Source: Sphaerochaetaceae bacterium
GTDB taxonomy: Bacteria > Spirochaetota > Spirochaetia > Sphaerochaetales > Sphaerochaetaceae
Length of the DNA stretch: 43,922 bases
Assembly: GCA_016938475.1 (NCBI GenBank)
Contig: JAFGUP010000264.1
Coordinates: forward strand, 1 to 43,922
Reading direction: 5' to 3'
Shown here: positions 8,149 through 15,910 of the stretch, one piece after another
How positions within the stretch are numbered: the stretch's first letter is position 1
Layout: each line of letters starts with the position of its first letter
Translations under genes and position numbers: made by a program
Notes under the pieces: generated by a model
Told to the model about the DNA's origin: nothing
Seen by the model: the letters and a program-made list of their open reading frames with translations, nothing else
Database searches by the model: none

Positions 8149-9387
8149 ATGGAACTGCTTGCTCCGGCCGGATCTCTGGAAAAACTGTCCTACGCCTACA
8201 CCTATGGGGCTGATGCAGCCTACATAGGTGTTCAGACGTTCTCTTTACGGGCAAGAAGCACGAATGCCGATCTGTACGATGCCCAGGCACTCAAGACGGC
8301 AAAAGGCAGCAGACGGCTCTACGGTGCAGTGAATAAGTTCTTCCACCAGAGGGACTATGAACGGTTCGAACAGAGTGTAGAAGAGCTCAAGGCGTTCCCG
8401 TTCGATGCGTTTATCGTAAGTGATCTCGGTCCTGCCCGTCTGCTGCGAAAGACCTTCGGGGACTCGGTAAGGCTTCATCTGTCGACCCAGGCGAACACCC
8501 TTAACAGCGGAGCCATTGAAGCGTACAGGGATTTGGGGTTCAGCAGAATCATACTCGGACGGGAAGTCTCTCTTGATGACATCAGGAGGATACGGGACAG
8601 ATGCCCTGACGTGGAACTGGAAACTTTTGTTCACGGTGCGATGTGCATGGCATACTCAGGAAGATGTTTTCTCAGTGCCCATCTATCAGGCCGTAGCGGA
8701 AACGAAGGAGATTGTGCACACACCTGCAGATGGACATACAAACCATATGCGAAGATGACCGATGGCTATGAGTTTGCTCTTGAAGAGGAGACACGCCCTG
8801 GAGAATACTTCCCGATCATCGAGGAAGATGGCTACACCACTATCATGAGCAGCAAGGACCTTTCCATGATCGATCATCTTCGGGACCTGAAAGAGGCAGG
8901 GGTGGACTCGCTGAAGATCGAAGGACGTATGAAGTCTCTCTACTATGTTGCCGTCATAACCCGGGCATACAGAAAAGCTCTTGATGCTCTGGAGAAGGGA
9001 ACAGACGAACATGAAGCCGAGCTCTACAGGAACGAGATAGCGACGGTCTCTCATCGTGAATTTTCCACCGGGTTTTTCTACTCCACCGAAGACATTGAAG
9101 AGCCGACAGAGATATCGTATGTACGACAGTATCTCCTTATCGGCACCATCGGTGAAAAGATTTCTGAGGGAGTATTCCGCCTTCACCTGAAAAACCGTAT
9201 TCGAACCGGTGAACAGATCGAGTACATCGGACCGGATATACTTTTCATCAAAGACGATCTGTTCTCCCTCATGGATATGGAAGGGAACCGGGTGGAAACG
9301 GCGAACCACCATATGGACATCTGCATAAAAACCTCTCAGCCTATCGAAAAAGGCTACATAATACGTCGTTCTCTGGCAAAAACCTGA
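8149..9387 (+). CDS. U32-family tRNA hydroxylation protein (TrhP/YegQ-like)
   Basis: The 412-residue product begins with the U32 signature MELLAPAGS and carries the family motif around FVHGAMCMAYSGRC. Four conserved cysteines, C166, C173, C189 and C193, match the iron-sulfur-type set of this family. The last 80 residues form the C-terminal U32 beta domain. Family members once annotated as collagenases act in tRNA 5-hydroxyuridine formation at U34 (TrhP) or related RNA hydroxylation; TrhP is the best fit by length and layout, but RlhA-type roles cannot be excluded. It is nine bases behind lon, with AGG at the lon stop codon as a weak ribosome site. Confidence 0.88.
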   Translation: MELLAPAGSLEKLSYAYTYGADAAYIGVQTFSLRARSTNADLYDAQALKTAKGSRRLYGAVNKFFHQRDYERFEQSVEELKAFPFDAFIVSDLGPARLLRKTFGDSVRLHLSTQANTLNSGAIEAYRDLGFSRIILGREVSLDDIRRIRDRCPDVELETFVHGAMCMAYSGRCFLSAHLSGRSGNEGDCAHTCRWTYKPYAKMTDGYEFALEEETRPGEYFPIIEEDGYTTIMSSKDLSMIDHLRDLKEAGVDSLKIEGRMKSLYYVAVITRAYRKALDALEKGTDEHEAELYRNEIATVSHREFSTGFFYSTEDIEEPTEISYVRQYLLIGTIGEKISEGVFRLHLKNRIRTGEQIEYIGPDILFIKDDLFSLMDMEGNRVETANHHMDICIKTSQPIEKGYIIRRSLAKT

Positions 9388-9398
9388 AGTAAATTACA

Positions 9399-9437
9399 TT
9401 TTTAGCTTTACAACCTAAAAATAATCAGTAATTATAG
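9399..9437 (+). promoter_or_regulatory. Putative promoter and operator of the H1-like gene
   Basis: An AT-rich inverted repeat, TTTTTAG (9399-9405) and CTAAAAA (9415-9421), flanks a TTTACA hexamer (9407-9412) that could serve as -35. TTATAG at 9432-9437 or the overlapping ATTATA at 9431 could serve as -10, with spacing at the long end. The symmetry around the -35 is compatible with a repressor or self-binding site. Confidence 0.3.
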
Positions 9438-9469
9438 TTGTATAACGTATTACACATAGGAGGCTTTAC

Positions 9470-9646
9470 ATGAGTGTACACGAGCAGATCCAGGCTCAGT
9501 TCGAAGCGTACATCGCTGAGAATCAGAAATTCACCGAAAAAGGTGTGAAGGCGTCAGCTGCCAGAGCAAGAAAAGCGCTGGGAGAACTTGGCAAACTTGC
9601 CAAAGAACGAAGAAAGGAAATTCAGGACGCTAAAAACGAGTTATAG
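9470..9646 (+). CDS. Histone H1/Hc1-like small basic DNA-binding protein
   Basis: The 58-residue protein has the layout of short bacterial H1 (Hc1-type) proteins. An acidic amphipathic helix (residues 1-22) is followed by KGVKASAARARKALGELG and then KLAKERRKE, which resembles the GNKAAxxRxR...L..LxKxxRK core of chlamydial Hc1 and Bacteroidota H1 proteins. It should bind DNA without sequence specificity and compact the nucleoid; this is inferred from similarity. AGGAGG lies six bases before the ATG, a stronger site than most genes here, and a U8 terminator follows at 9666-9702. It therefore looks monocistronic and highly expressed. The long Lys/Ala/Pro tail of chlamydial Hc1 is absent. Confidence 0.8.
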   Translation: MSVHEQIQAQFEAYIAENQKFTEKGVKASAARARKALGELGKLAKERRKEIQDAKNEL

Positions 9647-9665
9647 AATTTCTCATTCTGATATT

Positions 9666-9702
9666 GGCTGGTTCCACGTTCGGTGTTGCCAGTCTTTTTT
9701 TT
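9666..9702 (+). terminator. Intrinsic terminator of the H1-like gene
   Basis: GGCTGGT pairs with GCCAGTC (with G-U wobbles), with an inner CAC/GTG pairing, and is followed directly by eight T residues. The 220 bases from here to the GNAT stop at 9923 show only a CAGACCGGTCTG palindrome near 9776-9787 and no gene I can support. Confidence 0.75.
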
Positions 9703-9922
9703 ATACGGGTTGTAAGGATTATCTGCGTATATAGCTCGAGCGTACCTACATAGTCCGAATAGATTGTGTTGCCACAGACCGGTCTGCATGTGACCATTGA
9801 ACTCTTATCATGCTTGAGAGAGCTGTTTCTGCAGAAGAGGGATACGGAGGCGACGAACTCTTGGATCGTTATACTGGCGCAGACGCAGGGACCTTGCTGT
9901 CAGCCGGAACTGCCGGACTACC

Positions 9923-10426
9923 CTACAGTGCCTTTTCCATCCACAGCACATCCCGATATTCACCGAACTTGTATCCTGCTTCGCTGAACCTTCCCACTTG
10001 CTGGAAACCGAAACGGGTGTGAAGGGCTATGGAAGCCTCGTTCGGCAGAGTAATGCAGGCAAATACACGATGAACGTCGGTATCTTTCAAGGCTTCAAAC
10101 AACCTGGCATACAGTGCCGCTCCCAGCCCTTTCTTCTGATGCTCGGGATGAATGTAGATGCTCGATTCCACCGATTGAGCATAGGCCTCTTTTTCACGAA
10201 ACTTACTCGTTGAAGTATACCCGATGATCTGCTCCTCGTGTTCTGCCACAATGAGCTTATATCGTGAGTCGGGAGCATAGTGGGAGAACCAGATACGACG
10301 CTGTTCAATACTCACGGGATTCACATCGAACGTTGCAGTGGAGTTGAGTATATAATAGTTATATATTTCGGTAAGAGCCGGAAGATCCCGTTCCTCGGCA
10401 TATCTGTAGATGCTTCTATCTTTCAT
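9923..10426 (-). CDS. GNAT-family N-acetyltransferase (phosphinothricin acetyltransferase-like)
   Basis: The 167-residue product is a GNAT fold enzyme that transfers acetyl from acetyl-CoA to an amine. The order of elements fits the Pat/Bar branch: DLPALTEIYNYYI at the start, SSIYIHPEHQKKGLGAALY as the acetyl-CoA-binding motif A, and a C-terminal FGEYRDVLWMEK segment. Members of this branch often acetylate methionine sulfoximine-like or other amino-acid substrates; the natural substrate is unknown. The ATG at 10426 is chosen over an upstream GTG at 10492 because homologues begin about here; the ribosome site (GAGAG) is weak. It sits 105 bases after valS on the same strand. Confidence 0.85.
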   Translation of the reverse strand: MKDRSIYRYAEERDLPALTEIYNYYILNSTATFDVNPVSIEQRRIWFSHYAPDSRYKLIVAEHEEQIIGYTSTSKFREKEAYAQSVESSIYIHPEHQKKGLGAALYARLFEALKDTDVHRVFACITLPNEASIALHTRFGFQQVGRFSEAGYKFGEYRDVLWMEKAL

Positions 10427-10531
10427 GCTCTCATCATACGCAAAAAGTCCGTCTCTGCCCAGATAAAAAAAGCATCCACAATCTATGTACACACACGATC
10501 ATGAATGCTCAGGTTCATCTGCAGTCGTGTC

Positions 10532-13186
10532 CTACTTCAGCTGTTCTAGAAGGGCCAGGTGTTTCAATCCCTTCTCTTTCTTTTCAGTGAATTCTGCCAG
10601 CTTCTGCCGCTCTTTCTCAACAGCTTCCACTTTTGCGTTCTGCATGAACTTCTCGTTGTTCAGTTTCGCAGTGCTGCTGTTCAGTGACTTCTCGTTCTTC
10701 TCGAGTTCTTTTGTGATACGGGCGATCTCGGTATTCACATCGATGGCATCCTTTACAGCAACGAACGCTTCAAACCCGGCGCCCGAGACCGGTACCGAAC
10801 CGGTGATGTCTCCAGTATGCTCCACATCAAGAGTCAGCGTACTGGCATTGAGGAACGATGATACGAGATCGCTGTTCTCCTCCATGAACTTCCAGACAGT
10901 GTTGTTCTCATCCGGTCGATAGATGATGGCGAGTTTTCTTTCGGCAGGAATGACGAGTTCACTCCGCAGTGCCCTCACAGCCCTGACAAACTCCTGCATT
11001 GACTGTACGACGGCATGTTCTTCATCAAAGACACGTCCCTTATCGAACTTCGGGTAGGAAGATGCGATGATCATACCCTCCGTGTTCGGAAGCTTCTGGT
11101 AGATCTCTTCACTGATAAATGAAAGGAACGGGTGCATAAGTCGCATCAGGGTTGCAAGAATATCAAGCATGAAGGCAACGGTCATATCCTTCTGCTCTTC
11201 ACTCCTGGTGGAAAGATTGAACTTGGTCACCTCCACATACCAATCACAGAAGTCGTTCCAAAACACATCATAGATGTACTGTGCCGCCTCATTGAAACGG
11301 TAGGCTGACAGGGCCTGTTCCACCCCTGCTGAGGCCTGATTTACTTTGTGATACATCCATGCATCAATAACAGAGAGCCGGGAAACGTCAGGCTTTACCA
11401 GCTCTCTACCTTCAAGGTTCATGAGGAGAAAACGAGTTGCATTCCATACCTTGTTGGCAAAGCGGGAACCAAGTTTGAAGGAATCGAAGTCTATCAGGAT
11501 ATCCTGTCCCTGGGCGGCAAGGTAGCAGAGGGTGAACTTCATGGCATCCGCACCATACTCTTTCACCACATCGATCGGGTCTATCCCGTTACCGAGCGAT
11601 TTGGACATCTTCCGTCCGCTCTTGTCTCTAACAAGCCCGGTAATGTAGATGTCATTGAACGGCACTTCACCAAGAAACTCCAGAGAAGCCATGATCATGC
11701 GTGAGACCCAGAAGAAGATGATGTCATAGCCGGTCACCAGGGTATTGGTTTTAAAGAACCGTTTCATATCGTCGGAGGAATCGGGCCAGCCGAGGGTGCT
11801 GAACGGCCATAGCCAGCTGCTGAACCAGGTGTCAAGGACATCCTCTTCCTGGTGCAGACGAGTACTGTTACAGGCCGAGCAGTGAGTGGGATCTTCCCTT
11901 TCGACCATCATATGGCCGCACTCTTCGCAGTACCATACGGGGATTCTATGTCCCCACCAGAGCTGCCGGCTGATACACCAATCCTTGATGTTTCTCAACC
12001 AGTGTGAGTAGGTGTTCTCCCAGCGCTGTGCATAGAAGTGGATCTTTCCGTCTTCCCATGCCTTCAGTGCCTTGTCTGCCATACCCTTCATGGAAACGAA
12101 CCACTGGTCACTCACGTAGGGCTCTATAACCGTGGAACAGCGGTAGCAGTGCCCTACGTCATGGCTATGATCCTTTCGCCCTATAAGGTACCCCGCCTCC
12201 TGCAGATCCTTGACCACCTTCTTCCGTGCTGTGGTCACATCAAGACCCCGGTATGCGGGAGGGACTACTTCATTGAGAGTCCCGTCGGGATTGAGAACGT
12301 TCTTGACCTCAAGGTTATGACGTTGCCCGATTGCCCAGTCATTCGGGTCATGTGCGGGAGTAATCTTGACCATACCGGTACCAAATTCCATGTCTACATA
12401 GGCATCTGCAATGATAGGGATAGGGATATCGGCCAGAGGGAGGATAACATGAGTACCGATGAGATCCTTATAGCGCTCATCATCGGGATGAACAGCAACA
12501 GCCACGTCACCGAACATCGTCTCAGGCCGGGTCGTTGCAACAGTGATCCCCCCATCTCCATCCTGGAAGGGATAGGTCACCTGGTACAGTGCTCCTCCTA
12601 CAGTCTGGTATTCAACCTCATCGTCTGCAAGAGCTGTCCCGCAGCTTGTACAGTAGTTGACAAGATACTTCCCCTTGTAGATGAGATTTCTTTCGTACAG
12701 AGTGACGAACGATTCCCGTACTGCCTTGCTGAGACCTTCATCCATCGTGAATCGTTCACGGTCCCAATCACAGCTGCTTCCGATTTTCTCAAGCTGTCTC
12801 TTGATCGTGGTGTGGTGTCGATCCTTCACCTTCCAGGTCTCTTCGAGGAACTTTTCACGTCCGAGCTGTGTACGGGATTCGCCCCTTGCACGCAATTCTT
12901 TTTCTACAACGTGCTGGGTCGCTATACCTGCATGATCAGTACCCGGCAGCCACAGCGTATCATAGCCGCTCATTCTCTTATAGCGGATCAGAATATCCTG
13001 CAGGGTGTTGTTCAGGGCATGGCCCATATGCAGTATACCGGTTACGTTCGGAGGGGGCATGACGATGGTATACGGACTCTTTCCTTCAGCCGAAGGGGCA
13101 AAGCAGTTTCCCTTCTTCCACGCATCATACAGCTTCTCTTCGAATTCAGCGGGATTATAACTCTTTTCTAGTTCTATCGATTTCAT
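10532..13186 (-). CDS. valS: Valyl-tRNA synthetase
   Basis: The 884-residue protein is a class I synthetase that charges tRNA-Val. The HIGH-type motif is HMGH at 53-56 and KMSKS is at 526-530. The editing domain carries the TTRPETMFGD segment near 219-227. Zinc-type cysteine pairs occur at 179/182, 347/350, 420/423 and 436/439. The last 60 residues form the coiled-coil arm (LEKNEKSLNSSTAKL region) that contacts tRNA. The ATG at 13186 has AGGAGAGG just upstream and is preferred to an earlier in-frame codon. A promoter is predicted at 13219-13247, and I see no T-box. Confidence 0.98.
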   Translation of the reverse strand: MKSIELEKSYNPAEFEEKLYDAWKKGNCFAPSAEGKSPYTIVMPPPNVTGILHMGHALNNTLQDILIRYKRMSGYDTLWLPGTDHAGIATQHVVEKELRARGESRTQLGREKFLEETWKVKDRHHTTIKRQLEKIGSSCDWDRERFTMDEGLSKAVRESFVTLYERNLIYKGKYLVNYCTSCGTALADDEVEYQTVGGALYQVTYPFQDGDGGITVATTRPETMFGDVAVAVHPDDERYKDLIGTHVILPLADIPIPIIADAYVDMEFGTGMVKITPAHDPNDWAIGQRHNLEVKNVLNPDGTLNEVVPPAYRGLDVTTARKKVVKDLQEAGYLIGRKDHSHDVGHCYRCSTVIEPYVSDQWFVSMKGMADKALKAWEDGKIHFYAQRWENTYSHWLRNIKDWCISRQLWWGHRIPVWYCEECGHMMVEREDPTHCSACNSTRLHQEEDVLDTWFSSWLWPFSTLGWPDSSDDMKRFFKTNTLVTGYDIIFFWVSRMIMASLEFLGEVPFNDIYITGLVRDKSGRKMSKSLGNGIDPIDVVKEYGADAMKFTLCYLAAQGQDILIDFDSFKLGSRFANKVWNATRFLLMNLEGRELVKPDVSRLSVIDAWMYHKVNQASAGVEQALSAYRFNEAAQYIYDVFWNDFCDWYVEVTKFNLSTRSEEQKDMTVAFMLDILATLMRLMHPFLSFISEEIYQKLPNTEGMIIASSYPKFDKGRVFDEEHAVVQSMQEFVRAVRALRSELVIPAERKLAIIYRPDENNTVWKFMEENSDLVSSFLNASTLTLDVEHTGDITGSVPVSGAGFEAFVAVKDAIDVNTEIARITKELEKNEKSLNSSTAKLNNEKFMQNAKVEAVEKERQKLAEFTEKKEKGLKHLALLEQLK

Positions 13187-13218
13187 GACCTCTCCTGTTG
13201 TGAGCACTCTGTTCCAGC

Positions 13219-13247
13219 ATAGTACCAAAATCATGACACTGTTACAA
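13219..13247 (-). promoter_or_regulatory. Probable valS promoter
   Basis: Reading the minus strand, TTGTAA (13247-13242), a 17-base spacer and TACTAT (13224-13219) place a start about 25 bases before the valS ATG, downstream of the sigma/anti-sigma terminator. Confidence 0.4.
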
Positions 13248-13272
13248 CATAATAGAAGGGGACCGCATAGCC

Positions 13273-13301
13273 AAAAAAGAACCCGTCCTCACTGGACGGG
13301 T
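13273..13301 (-). terminator. Intrinsic terminator of the sigma/anti-sigma operon
   Basis: ACCCGTCC and GGACGGGT form a perfect 8-bp stem with a 5-base loop. On the minus strand the stem is followed by TTCTTTTTT. It lies 43 bases past the anti-sigma stop codon and separates this operon from valS. Confidence 0.85.
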
Positions 13302-13343
13302 CGGTGTTCAAAAAGATGGGCAGTGGGACGTTACGGACAACGT

Positions 13344-13898
13344 CTATTTTCCGGTATCATCACCCAGGACAGTCACTGACTTCAGTTTCAGGTCAACTTC
13401 ATATCCTTTCTGATCAAGATAACTCAGGATCTCCTCAAGAGAGAGGTTACTGAGCACCTGTGAAGCTGCAAGGTTTTCGGTCGCTCTCACCTGCATGGCT
13501 CCCTGTCCCTGAGAATCAACAACCTGGGGTATGATCACATTTTCTTCATTCAGGGTCGGTGAATTGAGTGTAAGTGCTCCCACGAACATCAGAACAAAGG
13601 CAGCTGCCACACCAATGACCGCCGAAGTCTTCACTCGAAAGTCGCGGTGAAGAAATTTGATCTTCTTTTCCTTCTTCAGGTACCGGTTTTCCAGATATGC
13701 GTAGATCTTGTCCTTTGACGCATCGACCTGTTCATCTTTCAGACGGGAGGTGCTCACCATCGTATGAACCGCTTTGAGTTGTTCGTATCGTGTCGAGCAG
13801 GCACTGCAGTACTTGAGATGCTCTATCACCTGCGTCTTCCAAGGTTCAACAAGCTCATCATCAAGGTAGGTATTTAAAATCTGATCATCTAGACACAT
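13344..13898 (-). CDS. Anti-sigma factor, zinc-finger (zf-HC2) type, single-pass membrane
   Basis: The 184-residue product starts with an anti-sigma zinc domain: C2, H27, C31 and C34 fit the H-x3-C-x2-C pattern. A basic linker (KKEKKIKF) precedes one membrane segment at about 92-110, and about 70 residues follow on the outside. Such proteins hold the ECF sigma factor until proteolysis or zinc-thiol oxidation releases it. The outer domain, with the SLEEILSYLDQKGYEV segment, is not one I recognise, so the signal is unknown. The gene overlaps the sigma gene by 14 bases and has GGGGAG before its ATG. Confidence 0.88.
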   Translation of the reverse strand: MCLDDQILNTYLDDELVEPWKTQVIEHLKYCSACSTRYEQLKAVHTMVSTSRLKDEQVDASKDKIYAYLENRYLKKEKKIKFLHRDFRVKTSAVIGVAAAFVLMFVGALTLNSPTLNEENVIIPQVVDSQGQGAMQVRATENLAASQVLSNLSLEEILSYLDQKGYEVDLKLKSVTVLGDDTGK

Positions 13899-14415
13899 GT
13901 ATTTCTCCCCGGTCTATCATCGAGCTCATCAATTTACGAGCCCGGTGAATCCTGACCTTCACATTACTTTCAGAAATCTTGAGAACCAGCCCGATCTGCT
14001 TGTAATTCAAATCTGCGTACTCCTTGAGTATCAGAACCGATTTCAGCTTTTCGGGCAGCTTCTCAACAGCCACGCGCACCATCTCTTTCGTCTCGGAGTC
14101 AAGCAGAACATCTTCTCCGTTCTGCACCGGGGTCTTGGGTATCTTCTTGATCTTGTCGACCATAGCCTTCTCCCTTGACTTCCTCTTGACAACGTTGATC
14201 GCCAGATTTTTGGTTACGCGAATCAACCAGTATTTCGCCTCATCCAGTGACTTGAAATCAATGTTCTTCTCATAGAACCTGATAAAAGCCTCCTGAACTA
14301 TGTCCTCGGAAACATCCATATTGTAAGTTACATGGTATGCAACGCGCATCAGCACTGGAAACACTTGTTCGTACACCTTCTGAAATGATGCATTCTCGCT
14401 ACTTTTTATTTCCAT
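13885..14415 (-). CDS. ECF-type RNA polymerase sigma factor
   Basis: The 176-residue protein has the two-domain ECF layout. Region 2 spans about 10-85 (DVSEDIVQEAFIRFYEKN and the YWLIRVTKNLAINVVKR segment), and region 4 spans about 115-165 (LPEKLKSVLILKEYADLNYKQIG region, then SESNVKVRIHRARKLM). It would direct RNA polymerase to a stress or envelope regulon. The partner anti-sigma gene overlaps its 3' end. It begins only 28 bases after the cysS stop on the same strand, so read-through from cysS is likely. AAGGTGAG lies ahead of the ATG. I found no clear autoregulated ECF promoter in the short gap. Confidence 0.93.
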   Translation of the reverse strand: MEIKSSENASFQKVYEQVFPVLMRVAYHVTYNMDVSEDIVQEAFIRFYEKNIDFKSLDEAKYWLIRVTKNLAINVVKRKSREKAMVDKIKKIPKTPVQNGEDVLLDSETKEMVRVAVEKLPEKLKSVLILKEYADLNYKQIGLVLKISESNVKVRIHRARKLMSSMIDRGEIHVSR

Positions 14416-14443
14416 ATAGTTAACAACTCACCTTAGCATTCGG

Positions 14444-15856
14444 TTACACAGTTCTGGTTATTTCGACACCGTCTTTTGTATCCTTGACAGCATACCCCTT
14501 CTCCCGAATCTCATCTCTGAGGGAATCGGCCTGAGTAAAATCCCGGTTTTTCTTTGCCTCTGTTCTTTTCTGTACAAGAGCGAGGATCTCCTCGGGAACA
14601 GGGTCATCCTCTTGTCTCTCTTCCTGAAGAAGATCGAGTGCGAAAATAGAATCCATGTTCTCAATAAGTGAAAGTTTCTCTGCCGGATCAATTTCTTTAT
14701 CCTTGACAAGTTTCCACAGAACAGCAAGAGCCTGCGGGATATGGAGGTCTGTCGCGATATGTGTTTCGAACTCATCAAGAATAGCTTGTGCTTCGTTACT
14801 GGCAACCGGCTTTCTGATATCATCAGACGCCTTGCGGATAGCCTGTATCTGTTTTTTCAGGTTGATACGTCCACCTCGTGCAGCCTGCAGTGAAGCCCAG
14901 CTGAAGATCAGCTGTGAACGGTAATGTCCGGTAAGGCAGAAATACCGGAAATCAAGTGGGTCAAACCCTTTATCGATGAGAAGTGAGAGTGTGAGGAAGT
15001 CGCCTTTCGATTTGGACATCTTTCCTGTCTCATCGATCAGAAACTCTCCGTGAACCCAGTACTTGACCCACTCTTTCCCTGTTGCCGCTTCGCTCTGGGC
15101 AATTTCATTGGTATGATGCACGCTCACATGATCGATACCTCCGCAATGGATATCGAAGGAATCGCCGAGATATTTCATGCTCATCGCTGAACATTCCAGG
15201 TGCCAGCCGGGGTAACCGACTCCCCAGGGGCTATCCCATTTCATCGCCTGATTCTCGAATTTTCCCTTAGTGAACCAGAGTACGAAATCCTTCGGATTCC
15301 TCTTGTTTTCATCCACCTCGATCCTGGCACCACTGCTCAGCTGATCAAGTTTCAGTCGGGCAAGACGTCCATACTGGGGAAAGGTATCGATGGAGAAATA
15401 GACATTCCCTCCGCTGATGTAGGTATGACCGCGCTCTTCAAGCCGCATGATCAGATCGATCATCTCCTGAATATGATCTGTTGCCTTGCAGGTGATATCG
15501 GGAGTTATGATGTTGAGGGAGCCGGTATCGTTGAAGAAACTCTGTGTGTACATTCGTGCGATGTCATAGACACTCATTCCCGACTCACGGCTTCTCCGTT
15601 CCATCTTGTCTTCACCCTCGTCACCATCGTCACTGAGGTGGCCGACATCTGTGATGTTCATCACATGGGTCAGATCATACCCGCTATAGGTCAGAATACG
15701 GTGAAGCAGGTCTTCGAAGATGTAGGTTCGCAGATTCCCTATATGAGCATAGTTGTACACAGTAGGTCCGCAACAGTACATCCCCACCGTATCGGAAGAG
15801 AGAGGGACAAACGGCTCAACGCTCCTGCTCATTGTATTATATATCGATACTTGCAT
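14444..15856 (-). CDS. cysS: Cysteinyl-tRNA synthetase
   Basis: The 470-residue protein is a full-length class I CysRS. The N-terminal zinc site begins with the CCGPTVYNYAHIGN segment (C29 with the HIGN motif), the zinc ligands continue in GWHLECSAMS and in HCGGIDHVSVHHTNE, and KMSKSKGDF is the KMSKS loop. The C-terminal DALR-type helical domain carries FTQADSLRDEI. GAAGGA lies seven bases upstream of the ATG. It is the first gene of a likely operon with the ECF sigma and anti-sigma genes, and it is divergent from murB. Confidence 0.98.
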   Translation of the reverse strand: MQVSIYNTMSRSVEPFVPLSSDTVGMYCCGPTVYNYAHIGNLRTYIFEDLLHRILTYSGYDLTHVMNITDVGHLSDDGDEGEDKMERRSRESGMSVYDIARMYTQSFFNDTGSLNIITPDITCKATDHIQEMIDLIMRLEERGHTYISGGNVYFSIDTFPQYGRLARLKLDQLSSGARIEVDENKRNPKDFVLWFTKGKFENQAMKWDSPWGVGYPGWHLECSAMSMKYLGDSFDIHCGGIDHVSVHHTNEIAQSEAATGKEWVKYWVHGEFLIDETGKMSKSKGDFLTLSLLIDKGFDPLDFRYFCLTGHYRSQLIFSWASLQAARGGRINLKKQIQAIRKASDDIRKPVASNEAQAILDEFETHIATDLHIPQALAVLWKLVKDKEIDPAEKLSLIENMDSIFALDLLQEERQEDDPVPEEILALVQKRTEAKKNRDFTQADSLRDEIREKGYAVKDTKDGVEITRTV

Positions 15857-15877
15857 GAATTATCCTTCTTCAACACG

Positions 15878-15886
15878 ATTGTATCA
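15878..15886 (-). promoter_or_regulatory. Possible extended -10 promoter of cysS
   Basis: On the minus strand TGA followed by TACAAT forms an extended -10, about 22 bases before the cysS ATG. No strong -35 is seen. Confidence 0.35.
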
Positions 15887-15910
15887 CATTTCATTGAACG
15901 GTAGGAAAAA

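Noticed and set aside
9810-10022. Plus-strand 70-codon frame with a charged, protein-like start (AEEGYGGDELLDRY)
   Set aside because: No ribosome site or promoter, and its 3' half is antisense to the well-supported GNAT gene.
12038-13171. 377-codon plus-strand open frame opposite valS
   Set aside because: Shadow of valS; it covers its conserved catalytic segments in antisense.
13187-13272. T-box leader of valS
   Set aside because: The leader is too short and lacks the T-box core and specifier stem; a simple promoter explains it.
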